Source: Chloroflexota bacterium (GTDB taxonomy: Bacteria; Chloroflexota; Dehalococcoidia; Lucifugimonadales; Lucifugimonadaceae). From it: a stretch of 51,754 nt of DNA. A model generated the notes under the pieces. That model searched no databases and had not been told where the DNA came from. It saw only the letters and a list, made by a program, of their open reading frames with translations. The DNA is taken from contig JABIHL010000053.1 in the NCBI GenBank assembly GCA_018649665.1, positions 1 to 51,754 of the forward strand, read 5' to 3'. Of the stretch, positions 8,237 through 16,044 are shown piece after piece. Both the position numbers and the translations under genes were made by a program. Position 1 is the stretch's first letter, and each line of letters starts with the position of its first letter.

Positions 8237-9004
8237 ATGACTCCAAATCCAAACATCTCGCTCAAAGGCAAAGTCGCCTTCATCAGCGGTGCATCCAAAG
8301 GCATCGGCGTATCGATCGCTGAACTATTCGCGGCTGCAGGTTGCGATATTGCCCTCACCGCTCGTAACGAGAAAGAACTCGAACAGACAGCTGAGAACGC
8401 TCGCAAAGCAGGCGTAAAGGTTTGGACTCAAACTGCTGAAATGGCCGATGCCGATGAGGTGAAAGCAGTTGGTAATGCGGCTCTTGCCGAGTTCGGGCAC
8501 GTCGACATTCTCGTAAACAACGCTGGGGTCACGATTCCTCAGCCGATCTTAGAAACCACGCTCGAAAACTTCCACACGATCATCAATGTGAACGTTCTCG
8601 CCCCTTTCTTGCTTACTCAAATTTTCGCACCCAGCATGATTGCGAAAAAGAAAGGCAAGATCGTCAATGTGACTTCACGAGCAGCGATCAGGGCGTTCCC
8701 CACCGGCAGTGTTTACAGCGCATCTAAAGGCGCACTTCAACTGCTTACACAATCGATGGCTGTCGAGTTCGGACCGCACAATATTCAAACCAACAGCGTT
8801 GCGCCGACTGTCACGATGACACCGATGGGCGACAACGCATGGCCGCCAAGCCCTCGACGTGACGCCAAGCTCGCAAAGATTCCTACGGGTCGATTCGCAG
8901 AGCCAGAAGAAGTCGCCGACGTTGTGCTTTACCTAGCATCGGAAAATTCCAACTTCATCAACGGAGTAGAACTCCCAATCGACGGCGGCGAAGGCGCCGG
9001 GTAG
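8237..9004 (+). CDS. Short-chain dehydrogenase/reductase (classical SDR)
   Basis: A 255-residue classical SDR, a cytoplasmic NAD(P)-dependent oxidoreductase. Seen directly: the cofactor motif Gly18-x-x-x-Gly22-x-Gly24 (GASKGIG), NNAG at about 94-97, and the catalytic Ser147, Tyr160 and Lys164 (YSASK). The end, ELPIDGGEGAG, is the usual C-terminal cofactor-site strand. Arg at the end of strand 2 (TARNE) hints at NADP(H) preference, but this is inference. It closes the presumed sugar/sugar-acid gene group and converges with an exonuclease gene 35 bases away. A sugar alcohol or aldonate dehydrogenase role fits the context; a 3-oxoacyl-ACP reductase-like role cannot be excluded. Confidence 0.9.
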   Translation: MTPNPNISLKGKVAFISGASKGIGVSIAELFAAAGCDIALTARNEKELEQTAENARKAGVKVWTQTAEMADADEVKAVGNAALAEFGHVDILVNNAGVTIPQPILETTLENFHTIINVNVLAPFLLTQIFAPSMIAKKKGKIVNVTSRAAIRAFPTGSVYSASKGALQLLTQSMAVEFGPHNIQTNSVAPTVTMTPMGDNAWPPSPRRDAKLAKIPTGRFAEPEEVADVVLYLASENSNFINGVELPIDGGEGAG

Positions 9005-9038
9005 CTCTGGCAGGGTGTGGCTCTAGCGGAGTAGATTT

Positions 9039-9572
9039 CTACGCCCTTGAGCCGCCGATCCATTTACTCAGACTGTTGCCGCTGTACTTCACAGCCGAAA
9101 TGGCTATATGCCCCGCCGCTTTGGCATCTTCAAGCGCGTCGTGATGTTCAAATTCGTAATCAAGCTGATCGCACAACTGGTCCAGCTTGTAGCCTCGGTT
9201 CATGTGCTCGGGCCAAGTTCGCTTTGCGACAACTATTGAATCGACCCACTTTGCCCGAGGTGGTCGAACCCCGTAGCGAACGGCCGATTTTGTGATTGCC
9301 TGCTGGTCGAATGGCGAATGGCTCACAACAATCGAATCATCGAGAAATGTGTACAGCTTGTCGACTACATCTGAATAGGTTGGCGACCCTTCGACTGTTG
9401 AAGGTTGAATACCGTGAACCCCAACTTGCCAGACCCCAAACTCGCCCTCAGGATCGATGTACGAGACCCACTCGTCCGTGAGCACCCCACCAACGTAACG
9501 TGCCACACCAATCTGACAGATTGATGCCCTCGCCGAGTTCGCGGTTTCAACGTCAATCGCTACGAAGTCCAT
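9039..9572 (-). CDS. DEDDh 3'-5' exonuclease (DNA polymerase III epsilon-like)
   Basis: This 177-residue protein is a stand-alone exonuclease domain. The four acidic residues and the histidine of the DEDDh class are visible: Asp7 and Glu9 (AIDVET), Asp89 (HSPFDQQ), and His144 with Asp149 (HHDALEDA). These bind two metal ions and hydrolyse nucleotides from a 3' end. It lacks a polymerase-binding tail or any added domain, so it could act in proofreading, repair or RNA trimming. It lies 72 bases after the PIG-L gene on the same strand and is probably the last gene of that transcript. Confidence 0.92.
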   Translation of the reverse strand: MDFVAIDVETANSARASICQIGVARYVGGVLTDEWVSYIDPEGEFGVWQVGVHGIQPSTVEGSPTYSDVVDKLYTFLDDSIVVSHSPFDQQAITKSAVRYGVRPPRAKWVDSIVVAKRTWPEHMNRGYKLDQLCDQLDYEFEHHDALEDAKAAGHIAISAVKYSGNSLSKWIGGSRA

Positions 9573-9644
9573 AAGTCTCTTTCAATAAGTACGGTAATTT
9601 CGAACCGAGGGAAGTCGGAGTCCGAAAAACTACGCTTTGAGTTC

Positions 9645-10349
9645 CTAATACCCGATCTCAATCTTCATGAACTGCTCGGCTAGCTCAACGTCGTACTTCT
9701 TGCCGGTTTCGGCTAAGCGTTTTCGTGAACGCTCGTCGCGCTCGTCACTGCGTTCGCCCACCTGGCTTACGTGAGAATGCAGGGCGTTTTGTCGTGTTTC
9801 GAAATGCTCTGTTACATCGACGTGAATGTTCGGCTGCTCGGGTCTAAATAACCAAACTTCTTCCACCTTGTGCGGGTCGATGCCCTCTTCCAGATGCTCC
9901 GGGTACGCAACGTGATCTCGTGCGTATGGGAACACGGCGTCCAGTGCGACACGACCCGTCATCGAGTGGTCACGGTGACGGATGTATGGTCGGTTCGGAT
10001 CAATAGTGAGCAGTAATCGAGGCTTGTGAATACGGATCTGGCGAACAAGCTTCTCCCGAAACTCATCGTTATCTTCAAGGCCCTGATCTTTCATTCGCAG
10101 GAACACAACATCGGCAAGTCCATATGCCTCGGCAGCGTTCAAAGTTTCAATTTCGCGAGTCGCAGCGAGATCGGCCGGCTTTACCGCACGATCGCTGGTG
10201 CCTTTATCGCCGTTGGTACAAACGACCAAAACGACCTTCTTGCCCTCGGCACACCATTTCGCAATCGTTCCACCCGAAGCCGATTCTGAATCATCAGGAT
10301 GCGGAGTGATTACGAGTATTGAGTCTTGTTCGTTCGTTGCTTCTGCCAA
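9645..10349 (-). CDS. PIG-L (LmbE-like) family deacetylase
   Basis: The 234-residue product belongs to the zinc-dependent PIG-L/LmbE deacetylases, which remove acetyl groups from N-acetylglucosamine-containing molecules such as bacillithiol, mycothiol or GPI precursors. The zinc-binding HPDD motif is at residues 17-20 (TPHPDDSE), followed by SGGTI. A downstream histidine in RHRDHSMTGR supplies the remaining ligand. The substrate is not evident, and no thiol biosynthesis genes are nearby. It lies between the S9 peptidase (58 bases upstream) and the exonuclease, all on the minus strand. Confidence 0.92.
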   Translation of the reverse strand: MAEATNEQDSILVITPHPDDSESASGGTIAKWCAEGKKVVLVVCTNGDKGTSDRAVKPADLAATREIETLNAAEAYGLADVVFLRMKDQGLEDNDEFREKLVRQIRIHKPRLLLTIDPNRPYIRHRDHSMTGRVALDAVFPYARDHVAYPEHLEEGIDPHKVEEVWLFRPEQPNIHVDVTEHFETRQNALHSHVSQVGERSDERDERSRKRLAETGKKYDVELAEQFMKIEIGY

Positions 10350-10407
10350 ATTATTTCCTTGTGAATTACATCGAACATTCGTCGATGACCAACCCGTTCA
10401 CACCGAT

Positions 10408-12360
10408 TTAGAGTGCCGATTCATTCTCAATTTCCACGCCCGGCAAGTCACCCGCCGGAGTGAACTTCATCACTCGACCATAGAAATACAGTTCGCCTTC
10501 CAGCGATGCCTTAATGTTTTTCGCTTGTCGGAATCCGTGCTGCTCGCCCTCGAACATCATCAGAGAGAACGGCAAGCCTTTTTCACGGAGTGCCTTAGCC
10601 ATGATTTCAGCCTGAGAAGGAGGAACGATCTTGTCTTCCAGTCCCTGCAAAATGATCATCGGGCACGACAAAAGATCCATGAAGTTGATCGCAGATCGGT
10701 CGTGGTACAGCTGCTTCGCCTCGGGATACGGACCAATCAAAGTGTCCATGTAGCGTGATTCATATTTGTGAGTGTCGCCGATGAACACGCTCAAATCGGC
10801 GATGCCGTAGTACGTCGCACCAACCGCAAACCGATCTTCGAACGTAAGTGCGTTGATCGTCGTATATCCACCAGCAGATCCGCCCTTGATCGCAAGTCGA
10901 TTCGTGTCGGCAAGACCCTTCGAAACCAGATAGTCGGCAGCAGCAATACAGTCGTCGGTATCGTAGATGCCCCAGTTGCCCTTGAGCGCATCCCGGAACG
11001 CCTTACCATGCCCCGTAGAGCCTCGGTAGTTCACATCGACAACGGCAAATCCACGGCTTGACCAAAACTGAATAGGAAGGCTCAACGCCGAACTTGTCGC
11101 ACTGGTCGGACCACCGTGACTAATCACCAACAGTGGCGGCTTTTCGCTACTGTCAGATTCAAAATCTGGATTGGACGGTGGGTAATAGAAGGCGTGCGCT
11201 TCTCCGTTATCTGTCGAAGGGAACGTAATCGCTTCGGGAATCGAAAGATAGGCGTCGTCAAGTTCGATATCGCTAGATGACTTCAGAGTCGTTGACGACC
11301 CTCTGCTCAAAGAAGCACGAACCACCTCGGCTGCCGAAGTTGGCGAAGCGCCGATGTACGCAACCTCATCTCCAATAACGTTCACTTCGGAGATCGAGGT
11401 GTGTGCGACTGCCGTCTCAGCCACTTCTCGACCGTTCAGCATCACCATTCTCAGCAGACCCTTACCGTTCTTAGTGCCCTTCAGCAATATCGCTCCGTCT
11501 TCCAAGAACGAATACGTGCTGAACCCGAACGCCCAAGCAGGACCACCGTGATCCTTTTCTTCAGTAAGAATCGGCGTGACTTTGCCGCCCGACCACTTCG
11601 TAATATTCCACCAGCCTGATTCGTCGGTGATGAAAACGAGTGTGCCGTCTGGAGCCCACTCTGGCTGAACAATGCTCGTGTCGATTCCACCGGATACTTT
11701 CTTTTCGTTTCTGACCGAACCAGAAGTCGAATCAAAATCGGCGACCCACAATTCGCATCCATCCCACGGCATGTTTGGGTGATCCCAAGACAGCCAGCAA
11801 ATCTGATCGCCCACAGCGTTCTGGCGTGGAGACGAATAGAAATCGTGCCCGCTCGCCAACACACGTACATCGCCCGATCCGTTCGTTGGAACAGCGACGA
11901 TCGAGTTGTCAGCCTCGCGATCTTCGTGATGGGTTTCGTTCACCGCCAAAATCCAATTGGAATCGTTGGTCAGCTTCAGATCAGCGAATCGAACTCCGCG
12001 CTCAATCGAAGGCGCATCGGTAATCGCTTCGGGCTCGCCAGAAGTCGATGCCTTGTAGATTCGCTGGTCGTCCCAATTGGCGAAATAAACAGCGCCATCT
12101 CGAACGGCGTAAGCACTGCCGCCGTATTCGTGAACAGCGTTTCGGGAATTGAACGGCGCAGGGTTCACGTCGGCAGTCGAGCCGTCGGCCGATCGCTTCA
12201 CGATCACGTATCGACCCGCCTCTTCCGGTCGACCCTCATGCCAGTACACGTCATCGCCATCGACTCGCACTTCACCAAGACGCAATCCGCCCTGAGTGAT
12301 CAGATCGGCCGAAATCGGCGATTCCCACGATCCATACGGAGATGTTTGCTTAGCTGGCAT
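10408..12360 (-). CDS. S9 family serine peptidase (prolyl oligopeptidase/acylaminoacyl peptidase type)
   Basis: A 650-residue enzyme with an N-terminal beta-propeller (about 30-360) and a C-terminal alpha/beta-hydrolase domain. The catalytic triad can be read as Ser495 (GGSAGGYT), Asp576 (GLEDKIVPP) and His608 (GEQHGFR); SHGGPTSAT supplies the oxyanion region. No signal peptide is present, so it should cleave small peptides in the cytoplasm. The ATG at 12360 follows GAGGAAAA at a normal distance. The length and domain order are usual for family S9C-like enzymes. A 222-base gap containing a large inverted repeat separates it from the upstream lipoprotein gene. Confidence 0.95.
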   Translation of the reverse strand: MPAKQTSPYGSWESPISADLITQGGLRLGEVRVDGDDVYWHEGRPEEAGRYVIVKRSADGSTADVNPAPFNSRNAVHEYGGSAYAVRDGAVYFANWDDQRIYKASTSGEPEAITDAPSIERGVRFADLKLTNDSNWILAVNETHHEDREADNSIVAVPTNGSGDVRVLASGHDFYSSPRQNAVGDQICWLSWDHPNMPWDGCELWVADFDSTSGSVRNEKKVSGGIDTSIVQPEWAPDGTLVFITDESGWWNITKWSGGKVTPILTEEKDHGGPAWAFGFSTYSFLEDGAILLKGTKNGKGLLRMVMLNGREVAETAVAHTSISEVNVIGDEVAYIGASPTSAAEVVRASLSRGSSTTLKSSSDIELDDAYLSIPEAITFPSTDNGEAHAFYYPPSNPDFESDSSEKPPLLVISHGGPTSATSSALSLPIQFWSSRGFAVVDVNYRGSTGHGKAFRDALKGNWGIYDTDDCIAAADYLVSKGLADTNRLAIKGGSAGGYTTINALTFEDRFAVGATYYGIADLSVFIGDTHKYESRYMDTLIGPYPEAKQLYHDRSAINFMDLLSCPMIILQGLEDKIVPPSQAEIMAKALREKGLPFSLMMFEGEQHGFRQAKNIKASLEGELYFYGRVMKFTPAGDLPGVEIENESAL

Positions 12361-12479
12361 TGGGTGATTTTTCCTCGTCGTGAAGCGTTCAACATGTTGC
12401 TGAAACTCGAATGCGCAAAAGGCTCGCAGAAGAACGCCAACAAGGCAACAGCGTCATCCGGCAAAATATCAACCAACGC

Positions 12480-12546
12480 GAAACGCCCCGCCTACTGGAT
12501 CCAACGGGCGAGGTGGATAAGTAAGCGGGGCATTTCAATTGGCAGT
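12480..12546. repeat. Long interrupted inverted repeat between the lipoprotein and S9 peptidase genes
   Basis: GCCCCGC at 12485-12491 pairs with GCGGGGC at 12535-12541. The pairing extends outward to GAAA (12480-12483) with TTTC (12543-12546) and inward to TAC with GTA, interrupted only by symmetric single mismatches. There is no T-run on the minus strand after it, so it is not a standard intrinsic terminator for the lipoprotein gene, but it may still end or stabilise that transcript. Confidence 0.6.
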
Positions 12547-12582
12547 TACCTGCCGAAACATCAGTTCCGAAGAACTAAACGA

Positions 12583-14235
12583 TTAGCCTCCGAAGAACGA
12601 TCCCTGTCGTTCACCGTTGACGATGACGTCGTACTCGACACCAGCTTCGAAGTCGGAGCCAATGTTGATCGACTGATCGTCGTAGATGATCGCCAACGTG
12701 CAAGGCACAGGAGCCGTAGGAACTTCAGTCAATACTTCGATGTGAACCTCACGACCTTCAACAGTCTTGGTAATCGACTTGAACGTCTCGCAGCTTCCGC
12801 CGAGAGCAATCGTCACGCCAATCATGTGCTGTGCGGGAATAGATCGAGTTGAAGCAATGCTTACTCGCTCGATTGTTCCAAGCTTCGATGTGAACTCGGC
12901 GTTTAGACCATCATCGTCGCCACTATCGCTAGCTTCGTAATCGTTACCGGCGAACTGATCGCCGATAGAACCGAGCAACTTGCCAATTTCTGCATCGTCT
13001 CCGATGTACAGAATGATGGCGTTACCCGATAGGTAGAAGTGAGGGTTAGCGATCCAGTGGACCGTCATTACCGATCCGTCGTCAAGAGTGAACGAAGAAC
13101 CATTGTTCGAAACCGTCTCAGAAGCCTTCTCAGCTGAAGTGCCTGGGGCAAAACTGTAAACCAGAACTTGCTGTCCATTCACTTTCATCTCAGTCGGGAA
13201 AAGTCCGAACTGTTTCGAATCATTCTTCTGACCACCGTATGAAACGTCCGCACCTAGTGACCTGAGCGCCAGCTCTAGAGCCTGACTATCGGCAATGATG
13301 CTTCCGCCACCGGTTATGGGAGCAGGAGTTGGTGTTGCAGCATCAGGGTCGGCGCATCGAACGTTCGGAGCAATTGCCTGGAACGTAGTAGATTTGTCGC
13401 CAGCCTTGACTGTGTATACGGCGCAAGAGATTAGCTCTTCTCCGACTACGCCGAACTCAACCTCAACGGCTGCGAGTCGGTAATCGTCAGTGCACGCCAC
13501 ATCACCTGTTGGAACTTTGACCACAGGGAAGACTTCAAACACCAATTCACTGGTCTGAACAACGTTCGGATCTACCGCCTCATTACAACCGTTGGTCAGT
13601 CCGATAATTACGTTGGCGTAGTAAGTGACTGGTCCGCGGCTGTCTTCACCAATGATGATTTCGATTGCTTCAACCGGAGCCGGAATGATTCCAAAACCAG
13701 GGTCTCTGTATGGAGGGTCATCCTGAATCGGTGACGAACCAGTCTCCAATGTCACTGCAGGTTGATCGTTCACGTAGACGGAGTACACCGTTCCACGTTC
13801 AAAATCACTGCCGAGAGAAACGTTCTCGTCGTGAATTCCGTAGATCGCCGTGCAAGCGATCATCTGATCAGGAGCAGGCACCATGTTGTACACAGTAATG
13901 TGAATATCGGTTCCACTTTGAGCTACATCAGCCCGGTCAAACGTTGCGCATCCACCCGGTATGCCAGAAATAATCTGGACGACGTACTGTTCTGGATACG
14001 ATTCCAGAACTAGAATCTCAACACTCTCAATTGGGGCGAGTGCTTCAACTACCTCGTAACCGAGGCCGCCTGGCTGCTCATCGCCTTCAGCAGGCGCAGT
14101 GGGCTGTGCACCAACTCCGCCGCTACCGTCATTTGAAACAAGCTTGGTCTCATCTGTACCGCAGGCAATAACGAACGCTGCGAGGGCTGCAATAGCCACC
14201 AGTACGAGCCACTTATTTTTAGTTCCGCTAAACAT
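12583..14235 (-). CDS. Large lipoprotein with a triplicated two-cysteine module
   Basis: I do not recognise this 550-residue protein as a named family. The start at 14235 is chosen because GGAA lies five bases upstream and it gives a lipoprotein signal peptide, with a hydrophobic stretch (10-24) ending in FVIAC (Cys25). A low-complexity linker follows. Three similar modules lie at about 66-160, 186-290 and 453-545. Each has a VE/IE strand opening, a cysteine after a glycine (Cys96, Cys217, Cys482) and a second cysteine in V-x-C-T (Cys128, Cys248, Cys512), 32, 31 and 30 residues apart. A different domain (about 312-430) sits between modules two and three. It is probably anchored outside the cytoplasmic membrane. 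Confidence 0.75.
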   Translation of the reverse strand: MFSGTKNKWLVLVAIAALAAFVIACGTDETKLVSNDGSGGVGAQPTAPAEGDEQPGGLGYEVVEALAPIESVEILVLESYPEQYVVQIISGIPGGCATFDRADVAQSGTDIHITVYNMVPAPDQMIACTAIYGIHDENVSLGSDFERGTVYSVYVNDQPAVTLETGSSPIQDDPPYRDPGFGIIPAPVEAIEIIIGEDSRGPVTYYANVIIGLTNGCNEAVDPNVVQTSELVFEVFPVVKVPTGDVACTDDYRLAAVEVEFGVVGEELISCAVYTVKAGDKSTTFQAIAPNVRCADPDAATPTPAPITGGGSIIADSQALELALRSLGADVSYGGQKNDSKQFGLFPTEMKVNGQQVLVYSFAPGTSAEKASETVSNNGSSFTLDDGSVMTVHWIANPHFYLSGNAIILYIGDDAEIGKLLGSIGDQFAGNDYEASDSGDDDGLNAEFTSKLGTIERVSIASTRSIPAQHMIGVTIALGGSCETFKSITKTVEGREVHIEVLTEVPTAPVPCTLAIIYDDQSINIGSDFEAGVEYDVIVNGERQGSFFGG

Positions 14236-14442
14236 TTTGTTTCCGTCTATATCTTTCGGTTTAGGCCCGTATTCAAATTCTGGGGCCATCGATCTTGGCT
14301 TAGTCAGACGCCTATTTAGACTGCCTGTTATAGCTAAGACGCTAACTACTTCCGATTTGTTCCATCGAGTTTCACTAATTTCTAGTTTCTGCTTTCGAGC
14401 GCACTAAACCGAATACGTTCACACGTCGAATCCTAACCAAAA
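14236..14442. other. Intergenic region between the divergent lipoprotein gene and trpS promoter
   Basis: Between the lipoprotein start and the -35 box of the trpS promoter I see no gene. It must hold the lipoprotein promoter on the minus strand, but I found no convincing pair of boxes. Confidence 0.4.
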
Positions 14443-14470
14443 TTGACTCAGCACACCTTTGGGGGATAAT
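14443..14470 (+). promoter_or_regulatory. Sigma-70-type promoter for the trpS-trp operon leader
   Basis: TTGACT at 14443-14448 and GATAAT at 14465-14470 are separated by 16 bases, each one mismatch from consensus. Transcription would start near 14477, immediately before the T-box leader. No other promoter of similar quality was seen between here and trpS. Confidence 0.75.
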
Positions 14471-14476
14471 CTTGAA

Positions 14477-14802
14477 GATAGTTCGAATTTCATATTGGCG
14501 TTGATCGGGACTAGTAAGTTTCGTTACGGATCAAAGAGAGTCGGGGCAGCTGGAAGCCCGATATCACGACCGGAACCGAATGGACCCGTGAGCTTCGGAG
14601 CAAAAGCTTAGGCAAGTAGCCTCCGACGGAGTGGGCACCGTTATCAGAGCCCAGGGCCTACGATCTTAGATAGCCTTGATCGTGTGTCCGACAGAGATAC
14701 TGTTCCGATGAATCGGGACGGTGAATTAGGGTGGCACCGCGGGATACATACCTCGCCCCTTTAGAAATAACGCATTATTTCATTTGGGAGTGAGGTTTTT
14801 TT
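14477..14802 (+). promoter_or_regulatory. T-box riboswitch, tryptophan-specific, upstream of trpS
   Basis: The conserved T-box sequence AGGGTGGCACCGCGG is at 14728-14742. The antiterminator folds exactly: AGGG (14728-14731) pairs with CCCT (14757-14760), a seven-base bulge TGGCACC (14732-14738) is left free, and GCGGG (14739-14743) pairs back to CCTCGC (14751-14756) with one unpaired or wobble position. The bulge UGGC would pair with GCCA, fitting discriminator base G73 of bacterial tRNA-Trp. In the Stem I region the Trp codon TGG is at 14581-14583, within GAACCGAATGGACC. The gene downstream is trpS, which supports the specificity. The exact 5' end is inferred from the promoter. Confidence 0.95.
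14751..14802 (+). terminator. Regulated terminator of the T-box
   Basis: CCTCGCCCCT (14751-14760) pairs with GGGAGTGAGG (14786-14795) with one mismatch and wobbles. Above an internal loop, GAAATAA (14764-14770) pairs with TTATTTC (14775-14781) around CGCA. Seven T follow (14796-14802). The left arm is the same segment used by the antiterminator, so the two structures are mutually exclusive: uncharged tRNA-Trp would favour readthrough. Confidence 0.92.
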
Positions 14803-14832
14803 ATGCCCGATTTTCGGGCGATAAAAAACCTC
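14792..14832 (+). promoter_or_regulatory. Second hairpin overlapping the T-box terminator
   Basis: GAGGTTTTTT (14792-14801) can pair with AAAAAACCTC (14823-14832). The stem continues with A14803-T14822 and T14804-A14821, then GCCCGA (14805-14810) with TCGGGC (14814-14819), with single-base bulges. It gives about 18 base pairs. The left arm includes the 3' arm and T-run of the T-box terminator, so it competes with that terminator once transcription has passed. Its function is unknown. Confidence 0.7.
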
Positions 14833-14885
14833 GACGAAGTACTAGCGAACACCGCTAGAAATCAAATCGAGAGTCGACCGACATC

Positions 14886-15914
14886 ATGGCAGCGGTATCT
14901 AGCAAAAATACTAAAAAGCGAATTCTTACTGGTATCCGACCCACCGGAGCCCTTCATCTGGGTCACTACGTAGGTGCGCTCCACAACTGGATCGATCTAC
15001 AGGACCAGTACGACTGCTACTTCCTGATCGCCGACTACCAGGCACTCGGCGACCACTTCCACGATATCGATCTCATTCGTGATTCCGTACTTCAGGTCAC
15101 ACTCGACTGGTTGTCAGTCGGTCTCGATCCGAATAAATCATCCTTTGTAATCCAGAGCTACGTTCCAGAGTTTGCAGAACTCACGATGTTGCTCAGCTTC
15201 ATCACGCCGCTCGGCATGCTCGAACGCAACCCAACACTAAAGGGTGAGCTCGACGATCTCGCTGTCGAACGACGCACCGTTGGTTTCTACAACTACCCAA
15301 TGAGCCAGGTTGCCGACATTCTACTGCCGCAGGCGCATCTAGTTCCGGTTGGCGACGATCAGCTACCTCACATCGAAATGACTCGTGAGGTTGCCCGCAA
15401 GTTCAACCGAATGTTCAAGCCGGTATTCCCAGAAGCCGATTCACTCGTAGGCAAGGTCCCACGACTTTCAGGCACCGACGGGCAAGGCAAGATGAGCAAG
15501 TCGAAGGGCAACGTAATCATGTTGTCTGACGATGCGAAGACGGTCACCAAGAAAGTTCGCAGCATGTTCACCGATCCGAATCGAATCCGAGCCGATACTC
15601 CCGGCAAGGTCGAGGGCAATCCCGTATTCCAATACCACGATGCTTTCAACCCAAACATCGAACAGATTGACGAGTTCAAAGCTCGCTACCGCAAGGGAAC
15701 GATTGGCGATGTCGAAGTAAAGATGGCCCTAGCCGAAGCTCTAAACAACTTCCTAGACCCCATTCGTGAGAAGCGCGCTTACTACGAAGCGAACATGAAC
15801 CTCGTTGAAGAGGCGATTATGGACGGTGTCGGGCGCATGCGAAAAGTCGCCGCCGAAACGATGGAACAAGTTCGAGACGCTATGCGTATTTCGAGCTACA
15901 CAAAGAACTGGTAA
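14886..15914 (+). CDS. trpS: Tryptophan--tRNA ligase
   Basis: This 342-residue class I synthetase charges tRNA-Trp. The HIGH signature appears as HLGH at residues 24-27, after TGIRPTGA, and KMSKS is at 202-206 in GKMSKSKGN. Length and motif spacing are typical for bacterial TrpRS. It is preceded by a tryptophan T-box whose terminator ends 84 bases upstream, so it should be induced when uncharged tRNA-Trp accumulates. The trp biosynthesis genes follow on the same strand after 130 bases. A very weak hairpin plus eight T follows its stop, so full or partial readthrough into trpE is likely. Confidence 0.98.
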   Translation: MAAVSSKNTKKRILTGIRPTGALHLGHYVGALHNWIDLQDQYDCYFLIADYQALGDHFHDIDLIRDSVLQVTLDWLSVGLDPNKSSFVIQSYVPEFAELTMLLSFITPLGMLERNPTLKGELDDLAVERRTVGFYNYPMSQVADILLPQAHLVPVGDDQLPHIEMTREVARKFNRMFKPVFPEADSLVGKVPRLSGTDGQGKMSKSKGNVIMLSDDAKTVTKKVRSMFTDPNRIRADTPGKVEGNPVFQYHDAFNPNIEQIDEFKARYRKGTIGDVEVKMALAEALNNFLDPIREKRAYYEANMNLVEEAIMDGVGRMRKVAAETMEQVRDAMRISSYTKNW

Positions 15915-16030
15915 CGAGTTACGTTTTTTTTAGAACCGATCAGACTAATGACCATTCGTAGCAACATTAATATTTGTGATTCCTGGCGAAGTTGAAAGCT
16001 CAATCAAGAAAAATTTCGACTTAAATAACC

Positions 16031-16036
16031 AGGAAA
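16031..16036 (+). promoter_or_regulatory. Ribosome binding site that decides the trpE start
   Basis: AGGAAA lies eight bases before the ATG at 16045. An in-frame GTG at 15976 has no such site and would add a non-homologous 23-residue extension, so 16045 is preferred. Confidence 0.7.
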
Positions 16037-16044
16037 TATTCGTC

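Noticed and set aside
11779-12852. A 357-codon open frame on the plus strand opposite the S9 peptidase and lipoprotein genes
   Set aside because: It is antisense to two genes with clear motifs and shows no recognisable domain; its composition is that of a shadow frame.
15911-15931. Terminator after trpS (GTAA-CGAG-TTAC followed by eight T)
   Set aside because: A four-base-pair A/T-rich stem is too weak to be a convincing intrinsic terminator, though partial attenuation is possible.
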